DNA from: Acanthosepion lycidas | Lineage: Eukaryota > Mollusca > Cephalopoda > Sepiida > Sepiidae | Assembly: GCA_963932145.1 (NCBI GenBank) | Contig: OZ010578.1 | Coordinates: 16,281,111 to 16,345,110, forward strand | Direction of reading: 5' to 3' | Length of the DNA stretch: 64,000 bases | Shown here: one piece after another, positions 11,380 to 22,240 of the stretch | How positions within the stretch are numbered: the first letter of the stretch is position 1 | How the letters are laid out: every line of letters begins with the position of its first letter | Notes under the pieces: model-generated | The model's input: the letters and a program-made list of their open reading frames with translations, nothing else | Database searches by the model: none | What the model was told of the DNA's origin: nothing | Position numbers and translations under genes: made by a program

Positions 11380-12860
11380 ATAGTTATTTTAGCTATACAT
11401 AAAACTAGTTACATTAGACTTTATAACATTTTTTACAGATTATTTCTATCGTAAATACAAATAAAGTTCTAATTTTTTAAAGTGCAAACAAACTTTATGG
11501 ACACCCTCTATATGTGTGTGTATGTGTGTGTGTGTGAGTATGTGTATAGCTTAATGAAGCTGAATGTGTATATTTGTCATCTTATATTATCTATGTTCAT
11601 TAAATTCTATAAAAAAGGTGTATTTCATGTTTACCTGAGTCTTGCAATTTTTTGTAAATGAAGATAAAACCATTAAATACGCATAATGTTATAACTACAC
11701 ATAATTTCATAAAGATACATCATTAAATGCCTATTTATTCTATATTTTTGAAACTGTACTTAGATTTAATCAAACATTTTATACTGATCATTATTTTTTT
11801 TTTCAAAATCGAAGTGTTTAATGACCGGCGGCAAAGATATCTAATTATTGATTTTGTTTTTTTGTTTTTTTCAAATTCAATTTTATAGATTTATTATTGA
11901 AGAAATATGTGTTGTCCTGATGTAAACCACAATAAAAAAGATAAGCCAAGTTTGCGTCTCGGAAAAATTACCAATCTTTTTTTAAATAATTTCAAAATAC
12001 TGTCGTCTTGATTAGTAATTCTCGCAATTAAATATCTCTGAAGAGAAGGAAATGAAGTGGATAAAATCGGGTATTCAATCCTTTTATGATTCTTCTTGTA
12101 TTTACCTTGTCTATTCAAGATGATGGGTGGTAATGGCTCTCCACAACTTTCTGTCCTTTATTGCACTTACCAATATTTGTATTTTATAATCATCCCATTG
12201 TCTGTTCTACCATCCATTTACGCAAAGTCGTTGTCCACCTCTGTCGTTCTCGCTTTGCGTATGTCCTGCCTGTATCAAATTGACTAATCCCGTTTTCCAC
12301 ATTATTTCTTTCTTATTATAGACATGTATTTCTGTTTCCATTTTGCTTAAAATTATCCCCTTGCTCACACATCTCCGATTGCCGAATTAATAATTAGTCG
12401 TATCTCCTTTTTGTTGTCGTTTTTTCTTTAATAACATCTCTAGTAATTCCTGCAGTTTTCGTTCTGTGCTGTTATTAACAAGGTGTCCTCTTCGTATGTA
12501 ATGTTGCAAAGGTTAGTTTTAAATACTGGTATGTTGCATCTGTTCTGACTCTTGTACTAATTGAACATGGTAAATGGAATCAGATACTTTTTGGAGAGGT
12601 ACAAGAATCATTGACAATGGGTGGTGTATATGAATTGCATTATATGTCTACGGTGAACTTCAGTCTCAAGAGACATTCAAAGCCATGATCCTCTATGGGA
12701 AGACAATCCCTCCTCATGACAAGAGAACGTTCAGTCTCTGTTCGGTGATGGTGAAACGTTACGCACTTGTTTCTGAAGGTATTGAAAGTTGCAAATCAGT
12801 TTTTCTTTCATTGCACTGTTAGAACCAGGTCAGAGGAGAGATCAACTGCGTGAATTTTGG
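11380..12860. other. Region without recognised gene
   Basis: It contains a GT-rich tract at about 11512-11545 and otherwise AT-rich sequence. The part from 12100 to 12860 is less AT-rich and may be old transposon DNA, but I could not match it to any domain or to another repeat in the window. Confidence 0.4.
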
Positions 12861-12869
12861 ATGTACGGT

Positions 12870-13890
12870 AAATAAAATAGGGTATCATCTACACAGATGT
12901 TTACTAATGATCTGAGAATATTCTTTTATAGATTCTTAAATTAGAATGAGAGTAGAATAAATGAGATAGCGTTGCTGGTAGACTTGCATTGATCTCATGA
13001 ACTGCTGAAGACTGGTCATTAACAACGCGTTCACTGATAGACTTAATAAGGACTTGATGATCAGGAAAACGCTTTCAAATAAATAAACTACATCACACCT
13101 AGTAAATATCCTATATCTCAGCTTTGCCGTGTCCCGTGACTTATTAATTATACGCGTAATGACAGGTAGCACATCGGTAATTTACCAAGAAGTACGAAAT
13201 CCAGGATGTTTACCAGTCAGTAGTTTGTTTCTTTTGAGGGGTACTACAACTTTCGCGTTGATAATAGACTCAAAGTGTTTGTTGATGGCACGACAAAGGA
13301 TGATGGTTCGATATTACAAAGGGTATGATCACAAATCTTTTTGTTTAAATCAGGACATACAGCTGACAACCTAGATTAAAGGATTGGGAAACATTTTCCT
13401 TCGGTCAGGGTTTCGGAACTTTGCCATAATTGGATATAACTGATATAACCAACTTGTGAACAAATAGATATTATATCCTGGCCAGTTCGACATTCCAACC
13501 ACCTGAAGAAGGCCGGATCTTACCACGGCCGAAACGTTGTAATAAATATGGCGACAAAGATAGTCCGAATAATGTAAATAGTGTACATAATACATCATCT
13601 CAGAAATATAGACAGATACTGAAAGGCCGAAACGTTGTGATAAATATGGCGACAAAGATGAGAACAACTATTCCGAATAATGTAAATAGTGTACATATTA
13701 TATCCTGAGCAGTAGCATTCTTAGAGACAAGGCTTTTGACGAATCTGTAAACTTTCTGTGCTGAGATAGATATATCACAGATTTTGTTTCCCTGATAAGA
13801 AAGTGTTAAGTCAGGGTTTGGCACTTGTTTAGGAGAAGCACTAGGCCAGATGCGACAGCAGTATTCAATATCAGAGCAAAAAGCTAGATA
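12870..13890 (-). pseudogene. Minus-strand LINE (RT region), split by SINE-B
   Basis: From right to left the minus strand gives KICDISISAQKVYRFVKSLV and SKNATAQDII. After skipping the SINE-B at 13481-13694 it continues as ISICSQVGYISYIQLWQSSE. It then gives INKHFESIINAKVVVPLKRN (near 13230-13290), KLLTGKHPGFRTSW and ITDVLPVITRIINKS. These correspond to the linker and RT fingers of a Jockey/CR1-like LINE (..FE.IIN..V..YL..N.LL...Q.GFR..RST.D..). The frame that continues smoothly across the SINE supports the insertion model. The catalytic palm was not found. It is distinct from LINE-A. Confidence 0.65.
13468..13707 (+). mobile_element. SINE-B insertion with 13-bp target-site duplications and doubled tail
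   Basis: The perfect 13-bp repeat ATATTATATCCTG lies at 13468-13480 and 13695-13707. Between them is a 5'-truncated SINE-B: body end (CAGTTCGACATTCCAACCAC), CTGAAGAAGGCCGG...CCACGGCCGAAACG, and the tail module. The tail module starting GGCCGAAACGTTGT occurs twice, at 13527 and 13625, a 98-bp period. No poly(A) is present. The target is a decayed minus-strand LINE. Confidence 0.8.
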
Positions 13891-14645
13891 CTAACTGCTG
13901 ACCTGAGATGGAACAAATACATTGAGCCAATTACTTCGTCCACAGCAAGTGAAGTTGGCTCCCTGTGACGCATCAGGAAATTTTTCTCTCCGGAATCGAT
14001 CTTTCAATTCTACAAATTAACCATTCCCTCTTGTATGGAGTATTGCTGCCATATATGATCTGGAGCCCGTTCTGTTTCCGTCGGTGTTCTTGACAAGATC
14101 CAGAGACGGATATGCAATGTAATTGGCCCTGATCTGGCATCTCGTCTGCAGTCGCAATCACAGACGTGCTGTCTCCTCTCTCTGACTTTTTTACAAATAC
14201 TTTCATGGTAATTCCTCTGATGTGCTGCTTTCGCTGGTTCCCAGACTTCATGAATTCAAGCGACCTACGAGGCTGGCATCCTCCTCTCATCTTTTCACTG
14301 TTTAAACTGTTAAATATAGCCGTCTCTTCTACTCCAATAGCTTCATATCTCGCACCTCTCGCCTGTGGAACTCCCTTCCCTTTTCCTGTTTCCCTGATAG
14401 CTTTACTCTCCAACTATTCAAATGTAATGTCAATCGACATCACCAGTTTTGATCTATACACTATCCTTTTCCTCATCCTCTCCTCTACCATTTCTATCTG
14501 CGCTCGCTCCAAATCCTCTGTAAACCCTTGCGTGCTAGTTGCTTCCTGCCTTGCTTGGGGTGAAATGCTTAAAAAAAATAAAAAAAACAAAAACAAAAAA
14601 AAAAAAAACAACAAAAAACAACAAAAAAAATTGAGAAAAAATGTC
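13890..14645 (+). pseudogene. LINE-A 3' fragment, plus strand, with A-rich tail
   Basis: Begins at CTGCTGACCTGAGATGG and matches 55505-56150: the thumb and C-terminus, the segment ATGGAGTATTGCTGCCATAT, and the 3' UTR ending GGGTGAAATGCTTAAAAAAAA near 14560. It then has an A-rich tail to 14640. It is 5'-truncated and frameshifted, as expected of a dead-on-arrival LINE copy. The long ORFs in this span (for example 14166-14648) are out-of-frame products of the T/A-rich tail. Confidence 0.85.
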
Positions 14646-14665
14646 TAAGACGATTAAATTAAAAC

Positions 14666-15880
14666 AGTTTCGTTTTTGTTTTGTTTTTTAAGCATTTCCC
14701 TCCCAAGCAAGGCGGGGGTACCACTAGTACTCAAGGGGCTACAGAAAGTGTAAATAATGGAAAAGACTGGGTATAGGGGGTGTTGGGGAAATGATACAAA
14801 GAAGAACGGTGATCAAAGCAACGGAAGATGTCAATTGATATTACATTTAAACCTTGAAAATTATAGTTATCAGGGAAGCAAGTAAGATAAATGTAGATCC
14901 ACTGTCGGGAAGTGCGAGAAAAGAGGCTGTTGGAGTAGAAGAGGTGGTTATATTTAACTGTTTCGAAAGTAAACTGGTGAGACCTAGATGTCAAACTAGT
15001 AGAACGCTTAAATTCATGTACTCATGGCATCAGTCAAAATAGCCTGTCAGAGCAAATGACATGAAAATATTTATAGAAATCCAGAGGGGATTCACATTAT
15101 GACAGTGAGAAAATGACTGGAGTCGAGACCCCAAATCAGGACCGTTCACATTACATAGTCTTTGGATTTTGTCGAGATGATTTTGCTGCGGTACAAGACC
15201 ATATATAGCAACACTATTCCTGTATGCACGAATGGTAGATTTGTAGATATGAAGGTTTAACTCAAATGAGAAAAAAGATTCTGGCGCGACGCAGAGGATC
15301 AACTTTCCTTGCAGTAGATGCAACTATTGATTAAATTTAGTTGCTCCACCGCAAGTCAAAGTGAGACCTAGAAGTCGCAGTGTAGTCGCTCTTGCGGAGT
15401 TGAGCATCAACCATGTTGATAGGATGGGGGAATGTTTGTCTATGATAAGTAAATACAGCAGTTTCGTTTTGGATGCATTAAAAGTCACAAGCCATTTCCT
15501 GCCCGAGTCAACCATAGATTGGAGATCGTTTTAGAAACCAACGACTAAGTTAACTTTTCATCAATGCCGGATTTACTATAAAGACCAGAGTAACTGATAG
15601 TATCATCTACGTAGATTCCAACTTGAGAACTGATGACGACAGGAAGACCATTGATGAAGACCAGAAAGAGTGTAACACCAAGAATAGAGCCTTGAGGGAT
15701 ACCAGCGTTCGTATGGCAGGAAATGAAAGAGTACTCCTTCATGACAAATTTCATTACACGTTTAGACAGGAAGGATTCGATTAAGTCAAATACTCATCCT
15801 GAAATACTGTATCCCATAAACTTACGTATAAGGCCAGCATGTCATGAAGTTGTTATAGTTAACAAGCCATTTCTTGTCCC
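14666..15880 (-). pseudogene. LINE-A 3' half, minus strand
   Basis: The poly(T) start at 14666-14692 and TAAGCATTTCCCTCCCAAGC are the reverse of the LINE-A 3' end. Leftward reading gives the RT palm at 15545-15754 with GIPQGSILGVTLFLVFI and a YVDD box, then NASKTKLL (15324-15515), then the thumb and C-terminal pieces at 15030-15323 and 14731-14994. The frame breaks several times. YVDD is an allowed variant of YADD, but the frameshifts make the copy dead. It truncates at about 15880. Confidence 0.85.
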
Positions 15881-16224
15881 CGTTAACAAAAGATTGCCAT
15901 TTTTTTAGAATAGCTGGCAAGTTTACCGAACCGATCAGAGTCACAAGTAAGACAGGATTAAATATTTGTGTCATAAGAATAGATAACAATTTACAAGTCT
16001 CTTATGATCAGCAGGGAACAACTGAGTTCCAATGAGAGAGCACCGGGGAAACCAGCATTAATTAAGAAAACATAATTCGCTTTTCGGAATTACATTCATT
16101 TCCTAAATTTCATAATAAAGAGTGAATCAGATATGAATTTTGTCCTGAAATAGCATCTTTGCAACTTTTGAAGAAGGCCAGCATACCAAACCCTGTTTAA
16201 TACCCAAGCTTCCATATCTAAATA

Positions 16225-16640
16225 TTGAGAAACTCTTTCAGGAAGAATCTTGAATATATCACCAGTTGGTTCATTGTGTCACTTTTGTCTCTGGAATCGC
16301 TCTTACATATCGATAAGTCTACCATTTACTTATGCCTCGAATATTGCCGTCACATAGGGTCTGGTGCCTCTGCTATTTACACTGAGCTCCTAGAGAAAAT
16401 CTTAGGATGAATCTGCAATATTATTGCTCTGGATCTGGCAGCTCGTTTTCAGTAACTTTTACACCGTCGTAAGGTTGATTCCCTGTGTCTTTTCTATAAA
16501 TACCTTCATGGTAATTGTTCGGATGTGTTTTTCGCTATCTTTGAATTTAAGCCTTGTACAATTTGCCGTTGAGTCGGCTCGATGCAGCCGTAAGTGCTAT
16601 GCTTACAATTATATTTCTACCACTTTTCCGGTGCCATGCT
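16225..16640 (+). pseudogene. LINE-A RT C-terminal fragment, plus strand
   Basis: LLHIDKSTIYLCLEYCRHIG matches the LINE-A thumb region (LQIYKTIIRPCMEYCCHIW). It is followed at the DNA level by the AGCTCCTAGAGAAAATC and TCTATAAATACCTTCATGGT segments. It is heavily decayed and lacks the 3' end seen in other copies. Confidence 0.7.
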
Positions 16641-16899
16641 TTCGAATCAAATAGTAATCTGCAAAAATTTTAATGCCTTGTCAATCGTCTCTACTGTACT
16701 CTTTTCTCTTCCTGCTCATTATTAAAGTTTCTCTTCATAATTATTCTACACAGTGCAACTCTGTGTGTTTTATTGGTTTTACAGCTTTGTACGAAGTGAT
16801 ACCGATTAAAAAGAACCTAGAGAATAGAAGGACATATCGATTGCCTGATAGAAGTCCTTACGAGGTGAGACTTTTTACTAATTCATAATTGATTTGAGC

Positions 16900-17110
16900 C
16901 TCTAATTCACTGTAGAGTTATGGGCCAGTTGAGTAGCATATTTCTGATGGACTGTTGTAAAGATACCATCAAGTCCAGATGCTTTGTGGGAACCCAGTTT
17001 TGAGATGTTAGTTGAAACTATATCTGGATTTATATGCATATCACCCAATCGAGACTCGCTTTCAATTAAAAATTCAGGAAGATATATCCAAAGGTATTAA
17101 GTCAAGAATT
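16900..17110 (-). pseudogene. Small LINE RT finger fragment, minus strand
   Basis: The minus strand reads NISKLGSHKASGLDGIFTTV, matching the RT signature I..L...KA.G.DGI. It is about 200 bp of one element, with no neighbouring RT parts identified in the same orientation. Confidence 0.55.
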
Positions 17111-18315
17111 GAATAGGAATAGAATTTTCGAGAAAAATATTGTGATGTATCAGAATTAACTAGTATTATATAAAATCAGAGCTATTTGTAAAAGCAGGCA
17201 CTTACGGCTTGCTTCTAATAATAATTTTGTTTGAAAAAAAACAAACAAAACAAAACAAAACGAAAAACCCTTTGTTTTGATCGTCTGGACATAGTTGCTC
17301 ATTGCTGGCAATTCTAATAAGCAGGGTGTTTACTACACCGTTCCTTCTTGTAGACATTCTATCAGTTCTTACGTTGAGCTCTGTCAGGAACATATTCAGG
17401 CCTGAAACAAGGCTGGCTAGTCGTATTTGTTGATACATTATGTGTAGGATAAGACATACATTGAGATTAGTTTCTAGAAGCTATATCAGAATTGAAATCT
17501 ATTGATACAGATAATGTATGAGCATTGCCAATCTAAGATCTAAGAAAGGAAGATCTAAGAATGGAAGATCTCCAAACTTTAAGTAGTCAAGTAGTGTCTT
17601 CTTGAACCAAATGATCGTCCAATGAATGAGAATGCTTTGTTTCTACTCCAATCTTAATATATCTGAAGTGTCAAAGTGGAGGGTCAATACTTCAGTGGAA
17701 AATTTGTCAAAACATGAGGCGAGAAAAAGTTTTGGCGGGCGTTGCGTGATGTTCAGATGTGTCATTTCTCAAACGATGGAGAAGCCATGAGGTTATCTTC
17801 CTTCTTGACGCCGCTTTGTTTGAGTGAACGACCCACTCCACACGATGAATATTGAATTCGGCATATATATATAGATCCTAGGAGAGAATAACACAAATTT
17901 TCTAAAATTTTTGTCATTACCATCCCTTCCTCCTGATGACGATCGACTCTGAAATGTCATGACATAATATTATCCAGGCCCACGCGAAAACTCTTGATTG
18001 GGAAATGGAAACGTTCAGAGTTACTGCCATATGGCAACACAATGGTGATATAATTATCGAGTCAATGGTCATTACAATTTTAAGGGTCTTGATTTGTGGA
18101 AAACAGCTAGTAGCCATGTATTGTGAATTCAGAATTGACCGAAACCAGTTACAGATATGAGCATGAGGTCAGTTTCAACCTCTTGAAAATGAGAGTCAAC
18201 TTCTAGAAAGTATGAATGTAGACCCCTTATATTGGTGTAGGACATGGAGAAACTGGGATAAAATATTGTTTTAGTATATCGGATTTTGTATTTCTTTATT
18301 ATATACTGAAATATT
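17110..18315. other. Region without recognised gene
   Basis: Mixed-composition sequence with short ORFs, including a C/F-rich minus ORF at 17202-17438 created by an AAAAC run. I could not tie it to a family. Confidence 0.4.
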
Positions 18316-18316
18316 G

Positions 18317-18318
<2 letters not shown>

Positions 18319-18373
<55 letters not shown>

Positions 18374-18480
18374 AGTTATAAGGAACTTGGTAAACTGAAT
18401 TGGTAATTCCAAAGAGGATGAATACCTTAAAGTGGTTTGTTTTTCATTACATATTTATATATATATATAGTTTAAAGGTA
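18319..18480 (+). repeat. (TA)n plus family E 3' tail
   Basis: TA tract at 18319-18370. Then about 70 bp ending CCTTAAAGTGGTTTGTTTTTCATTACA followed by AT repeats. The end matches, inverted, the tail of the family E copy at 19640-19760. Confidence 0.6.
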
Positions 18481-18622
18481 TGCTATATTTATGGGATAAA
18501 GTGCTCGATATGAGAAAATGTATGTAAATATAAATATAAAAGTGAACACTAAAGTCAAAACTCGGAGGCGACAGTCTGTTTCATGCTGGACGCAATCGAC
18601 GGCCTGAGTGTTGACTTCAATG

Positions 18623-18740
<118 letters not shown>

Positions 18741-19630
18741 TGTATGTATGTATAAGAATTATTTGTATTAATTGTTAGAAAGTACAGCTGTTACTGTATA
18801 ATTCATCAGGGAATCCAGATGACCCACCAAAAACAGTTGCATATTTGACATCCAAATTAAAAAAAAATGCCAATATAATAGACCCAGACCTGCTGATAAC
18901 TTGGGAGTTACTCTAAGCTTTGGATCTCTGAATTTCAAGTTAGCACTAACACATAAAGGAAATACTTCCAGTGCACTTAATGAATGGACAAATAATCAAA
19001 AAGGCGTCACACCGATAATCTCTTAATAAATCAAGGCAGCATCATTTTTCCATGGGTCACAATAATAATGGTAAAAAAGAAATCCAGGAACCGATGGAAG
19101 CTCGCTCGGAGATGAGGATTAAATTGTCCATAGGGAAAAGTGGGACTAAGAAATGTTGCTCGGCGATGTGTATATATTCTCATCGCTCATTGGATTTTAT
19201 CTTGTTTTATTGGCCTTTTACGACTTAAAGTTAAAAAGCATGGTAATGTGAGAGATTAGAAAGAAAATGAGGGTGTAAAACTGAAAAAAAAAAAAACGAA
19301 ATTGATACGTAAAAAGTAATGGCGGAAATGCAGATGCAATTAAGTATTCCGTAGCGGAGATGATTGAATATATGTTTCTTACTTAGATTTATTTAAAAAG
19401 ACAAAGAACAGACCAAAGTTAGCATACAGAAACAAAATAACACCAAAAGTGGTTTCATCCAAAGAAGTTTCTTTTAGGTCAATTTAACAGCCAGTCAGTA
19501 ATTGGAGGTCTTGTAATTATTTTTTTAAATTTTTTGTCAAAGGCATACCAGAACATGGATAATTATAACGATATATTATGCCTGCAACATTGTTTTAATT
19601 TTCATTAAGTATTCGTAGAGCAATAAGGAA

Positions 19631-19639
<9 letters not shown>

Positions 19640-19661
<22 letters not shown>

Positions 19662-19800
19662 AATTTTTAATGAAAAACAGACCACTTTAAAGTACCATTA
19701 CAATAATTTATTTCACCAAAATCCTTTTAAAGGACTCCGGATCATCAGGTAACAATTCCAACATCGAAATGAAAGGAAAAATGAGATTAGAAATTGATGG
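19640..19800 (-). mobile_element. Family E repeat with hammerhead-like fold
   Basis: On the minus strand: GTTAC, CTGATGA, a hairpin built on AGTCCTTT/AAAGGATT, GGT, GAA, then ATAAATTAT, T, GTAAT, then ACTTTAAAGTGGTCTG and an AT repeat. GTTAC pairs with GTAAT (19749-19753 with 19697-19701) at the exact stem I position of a hammerhead. The core is CTGATGA...GAAA. The base pair closing stem II is U/U rather than G-C. The tail is shared with 18390-18455. The 5' extent of the element is not defined. Confidence 0.6.
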
Positions 19801-20913
19801 GTAGTGTAATATTTGTAATTTAACAGGGGGGGGGTGAGGGTTGTAGTTAAAGAGACAAGGTAGATTATAGGGAGGGGTTAATTTCATATCTCTCTTAAGC
19901 GTGCGTTATTTTGGGGTAGGAGGAGTGACCGGACCTTGACATATTTAGATGGTTAACTTAACGGAAATGATATACAGAGATGGGAGGGTAGTGGGGTGAA
20001 AGGGAAGGAAGAATAGAAAAGAGAGAGAAGACAGAAGACAGTAATACAGATATATACAATTGAGTGTTACGACAAGGAGAGAGGAGGAGAGGGAAGTAAA
20101 TCGAAAGAGGCTGTAATTGTGTTATAACAAATTTATGTAAAAGTAGATTTCAATGCTTGATAGAAATTTAGATGTTTAAAAAAATGAGTATTGTTATCAA
20201 TTTAAATATTTAATTTTTTAAGTAAATAGTTTAGGGATTTAATATAAGTTAACTACTATTTTTATTAGTACATTTATAGAGAACATATTAAAGAAATATT
20301 TTTAATTATCATAGTTTATTTACCCGACCAATTGTACTTTCTTAATGTTGTAAAAAAGTTTTCGGTAACATCTTTATTAGTTTTACTTTTAATCTAATTT
20401 ATGAATGCAATTTTTCTTTATTATATGGGTAAATTTAGTTAGGGTCTAGGTTTCATTATTGAATAATATTTGAGGGTAATATTAAAGATTTTGTTTTCTT
20501 CTTATATCTCACAAACATATTCATGCAAATCCCATATATACATAAGTTTATTTACATGTGCAAATACACGCATAGATATACGTGTAACAATATACACAAA
20601 TGTTCATCTATCTTCATTCATAATTTATCTATACATACATTTACCAATCATTACCTATATTTTAATATTTGAAATTTATTTAGATTTTAGTTTGATTTCA
20701 TAGTTAAAATTTAACTTTAGGTGACTTCTGAAATGCTTCATTATAAAAGGAATTTCGTTAATATTATTATTACTATTAATAGTTAAAGAGTGGTATATTT
20801 AAACTTAAATTAAGTTATCAATTTTGAAATGAAACTCTCTCTCCAGAAGATAAATATACTCTCTCATAATTCTAATTGGAATTACCCATACGTTTTACCA
20901 TGTTTTTCGTACT

Positions 20914-20915
<2 letters not shown>
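19800..20915. other. AT-rich region without recognised gene
   Basis: A purine-rich part lies at about 19830-20110 (G runs, GAGAGGAGG), then AT-rich DNA. No domain or family match. Confidence 0.45.

Positions 20916-20916
<1 letters not shown>

Positions 20917-20969
<53 letters not shown>
20917..20969. repeat. (TA)n microsatellite
   Basis: Uninterrupted TA tract; its right end is the TA target of the following MITE. Confidence 0.97.
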
Positions 20970-20973
<4 letters not shown>

Positions 20974-21042
20974 GTTGGTGCAAAAATAATGTCGTTTTCT
21001 CACATATGTTACTATGTGAAAAACGACATTTTTTGCACCAAC

Positions 21043-21046
<4 letters not shown>
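20970..21046. mobile_element. MADE1-like mariner MITE, copy 1 (77 bp)
   Basis: Terminal inverted repeats TTAGGTTGGTGCAAAAA and its reverse complement enclose an almost perfect palindrome (AATGTCGTTTT...AAAACGACATT). It is flanked by TA on both sides, inside a (TA)n array. The terminal sequence is like that of the Hsmar1/MADE1 (cecropia mariner) group. No coding capacity. Confidence 0.9.
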
Positions 21047-21088
<42 letters not shown>

Positions 21089-21089
21089 A

Positions 21090-21208
21090 ACCTAACTGTC
21101 GGGGTTTCGATTCCCTCGGTAGTAGATGCGCACTGCTGATGAGTCCCAAATATAGGACGAAACGGCCGTCCAGTGCTTCCTGAGGTTTCTATCAGACTCG
21201 ATGAATCA

Positions 21209-21211
<3 letters not shown>
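21090..21211 (+). mobile_element. SINE-A copy with intact hammerhead ribozyme motif
   Basis: A partial tRNA-like head with a B-box-like GGGGTTTCGATTCCCTCGG (near 21100-21118) is followed by the hammerhead at 21130-21176 and the 3' end GTTTCTATCAGACTCGATGA, running straight into (TA)n at 21212. The A-box half is missing or scrambled. Fuller heads are seen at 62040-62110 (plus) and about 51430-51345 (minus). It is a tRNA-derived SINE by structure; I could not confirm a named family. Confidence 0.75.
21130..21176 (+). ncRNA. Type I hammerhead ribozyme motif (within SINE-A)
   Basis: Stem I GCACTG (21130-21135) pairs perfectly with CAGTGC (21171-21176). The core CTGATGA is at 21136-21142. Stem II is GTCC (21143-21146) with GGAC (21155-21158). 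The second core strand GAAA starts at 21159. Stem III is ACGG/CCGT (21162-21169) with no loop, and the predicted cleavage is 3' of GTC at C21170. All conserved core positions of a hammerhead are present. The self-complementary, loopless stem III is typical of short type I hammerheads that act as dimers, as in retrozymes, Schistosoma SM-alpha repeats and Penelope-like elements. Activity is inferred, not shown. Confidence 0.82.

Positions 21212-21287
<76 letters not shown>
21212..21287. repeat. (TA)n microsatellite at SINE-A 3' end
   Basis: A TA tract begins immediately after the SINE-A terminal ATGAATCAATTA segment. Confidence 0.97.
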
Positions 21288-21290
<3 letters not shown>

Positions 21291-22015
21291 CTCAAACACT
21301 AATATCCCATTGTTATAATTTTCTACATTGGAATCGTAATCACGATCCTATTCATCAGACCTAAAAATTCAAAAAGAAATTGGAAAATATAACTCCGGAT
21401 ATAGAAAATAAAATTTTAGTGAGACTGTATGTGTAGGAGTGGCAAACAGGTATCAGAGGGAAATGTCTGAAAGCTCTAGAGAGAGGGTGTAACAAAAGAA
21501 AGTAGAACAGGAAGGACTAAAGGTGACGGTGGGGATTAAAATTTAAGAGAAGTTTTAAAGAGAGGAGTTAAATAACGGTTTAAAAGAGTGAGATACAAAT
21601 AAATATGAATTATTTTTCGATGCATAATTCGCTACCGTTTCGCTGACCTAAATTAAAGTTAAAAAACAGACACGGGAAACGTGTATATACATTTGTGGTG
21701 ACACTACGCACAATAAAAATCGATGTGATCTAAACTTAAAATCCAGAAGATGAGAGAAAGAGGAAAAAGAAAAGAAAAGATGCGGGGGGGGGACTAAAAA
21801 CGAAGGTCATTTATAAGACAACTGATGTGTAATAAAGAAAATTTGACAAAGCATGTAATCTCACCTACAGGTTACAAATTTAACATACCCATATAAAAAT
21901 TAACGAATATTTAATCTAATAAGGATCTACTGTTTATATGCACAAAACATATACGTACATACACACATATATAACGTATCTATATCTACTCGCACATACA
22001 TACATATACGTGTGC
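21288..22015. other. Region without recognised gene
   Basis: AT-rich to purine-rich DNA with no motif or family match. Confidence 0.45.
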
Positions 22016-22017
22016 AC

Positions 22018-22018
<1 letters not shown>

Positions 22019-22051
<33 letters not shown>

Positions 22052-22055
22052 TTAT

Positions 22056-22116
<61 letters not shown>

Positions 22117-22240
22117 ATACACATACACTCATGCATACATATACACCTACACGCTTATACACATATACATACACATATGTGCACATAAACGTATATACAT
22201 AAAACCTTACACACATCCATACATATACATACACACATTC
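22019..22240. repeat. (TCTA)n-(TA)n-(CATA) compound microsatellite
   Basis: About 10 TCTA units at 22019-22060, TA at 22061-22114, then imperfect ACATA repeats. The ORFs here are repeat translations. Confidence 0.95.

Noticed and set aside
13503-13545. SINE-B tail as a full hammerhead ribozyme
   Set aside because: CTGAAGA and GAAAC are present, but the flanks do not pair as stem I and an extra A separates the core from stem II; kept only as hammerhead-like.
14166-14648. 160-codon plus-strand ORF
   Set aside because: It is an out-of-frame reading of the LINE-A 3' fragment and its A-rich tail; the real RT C-terminal frame is broken here.
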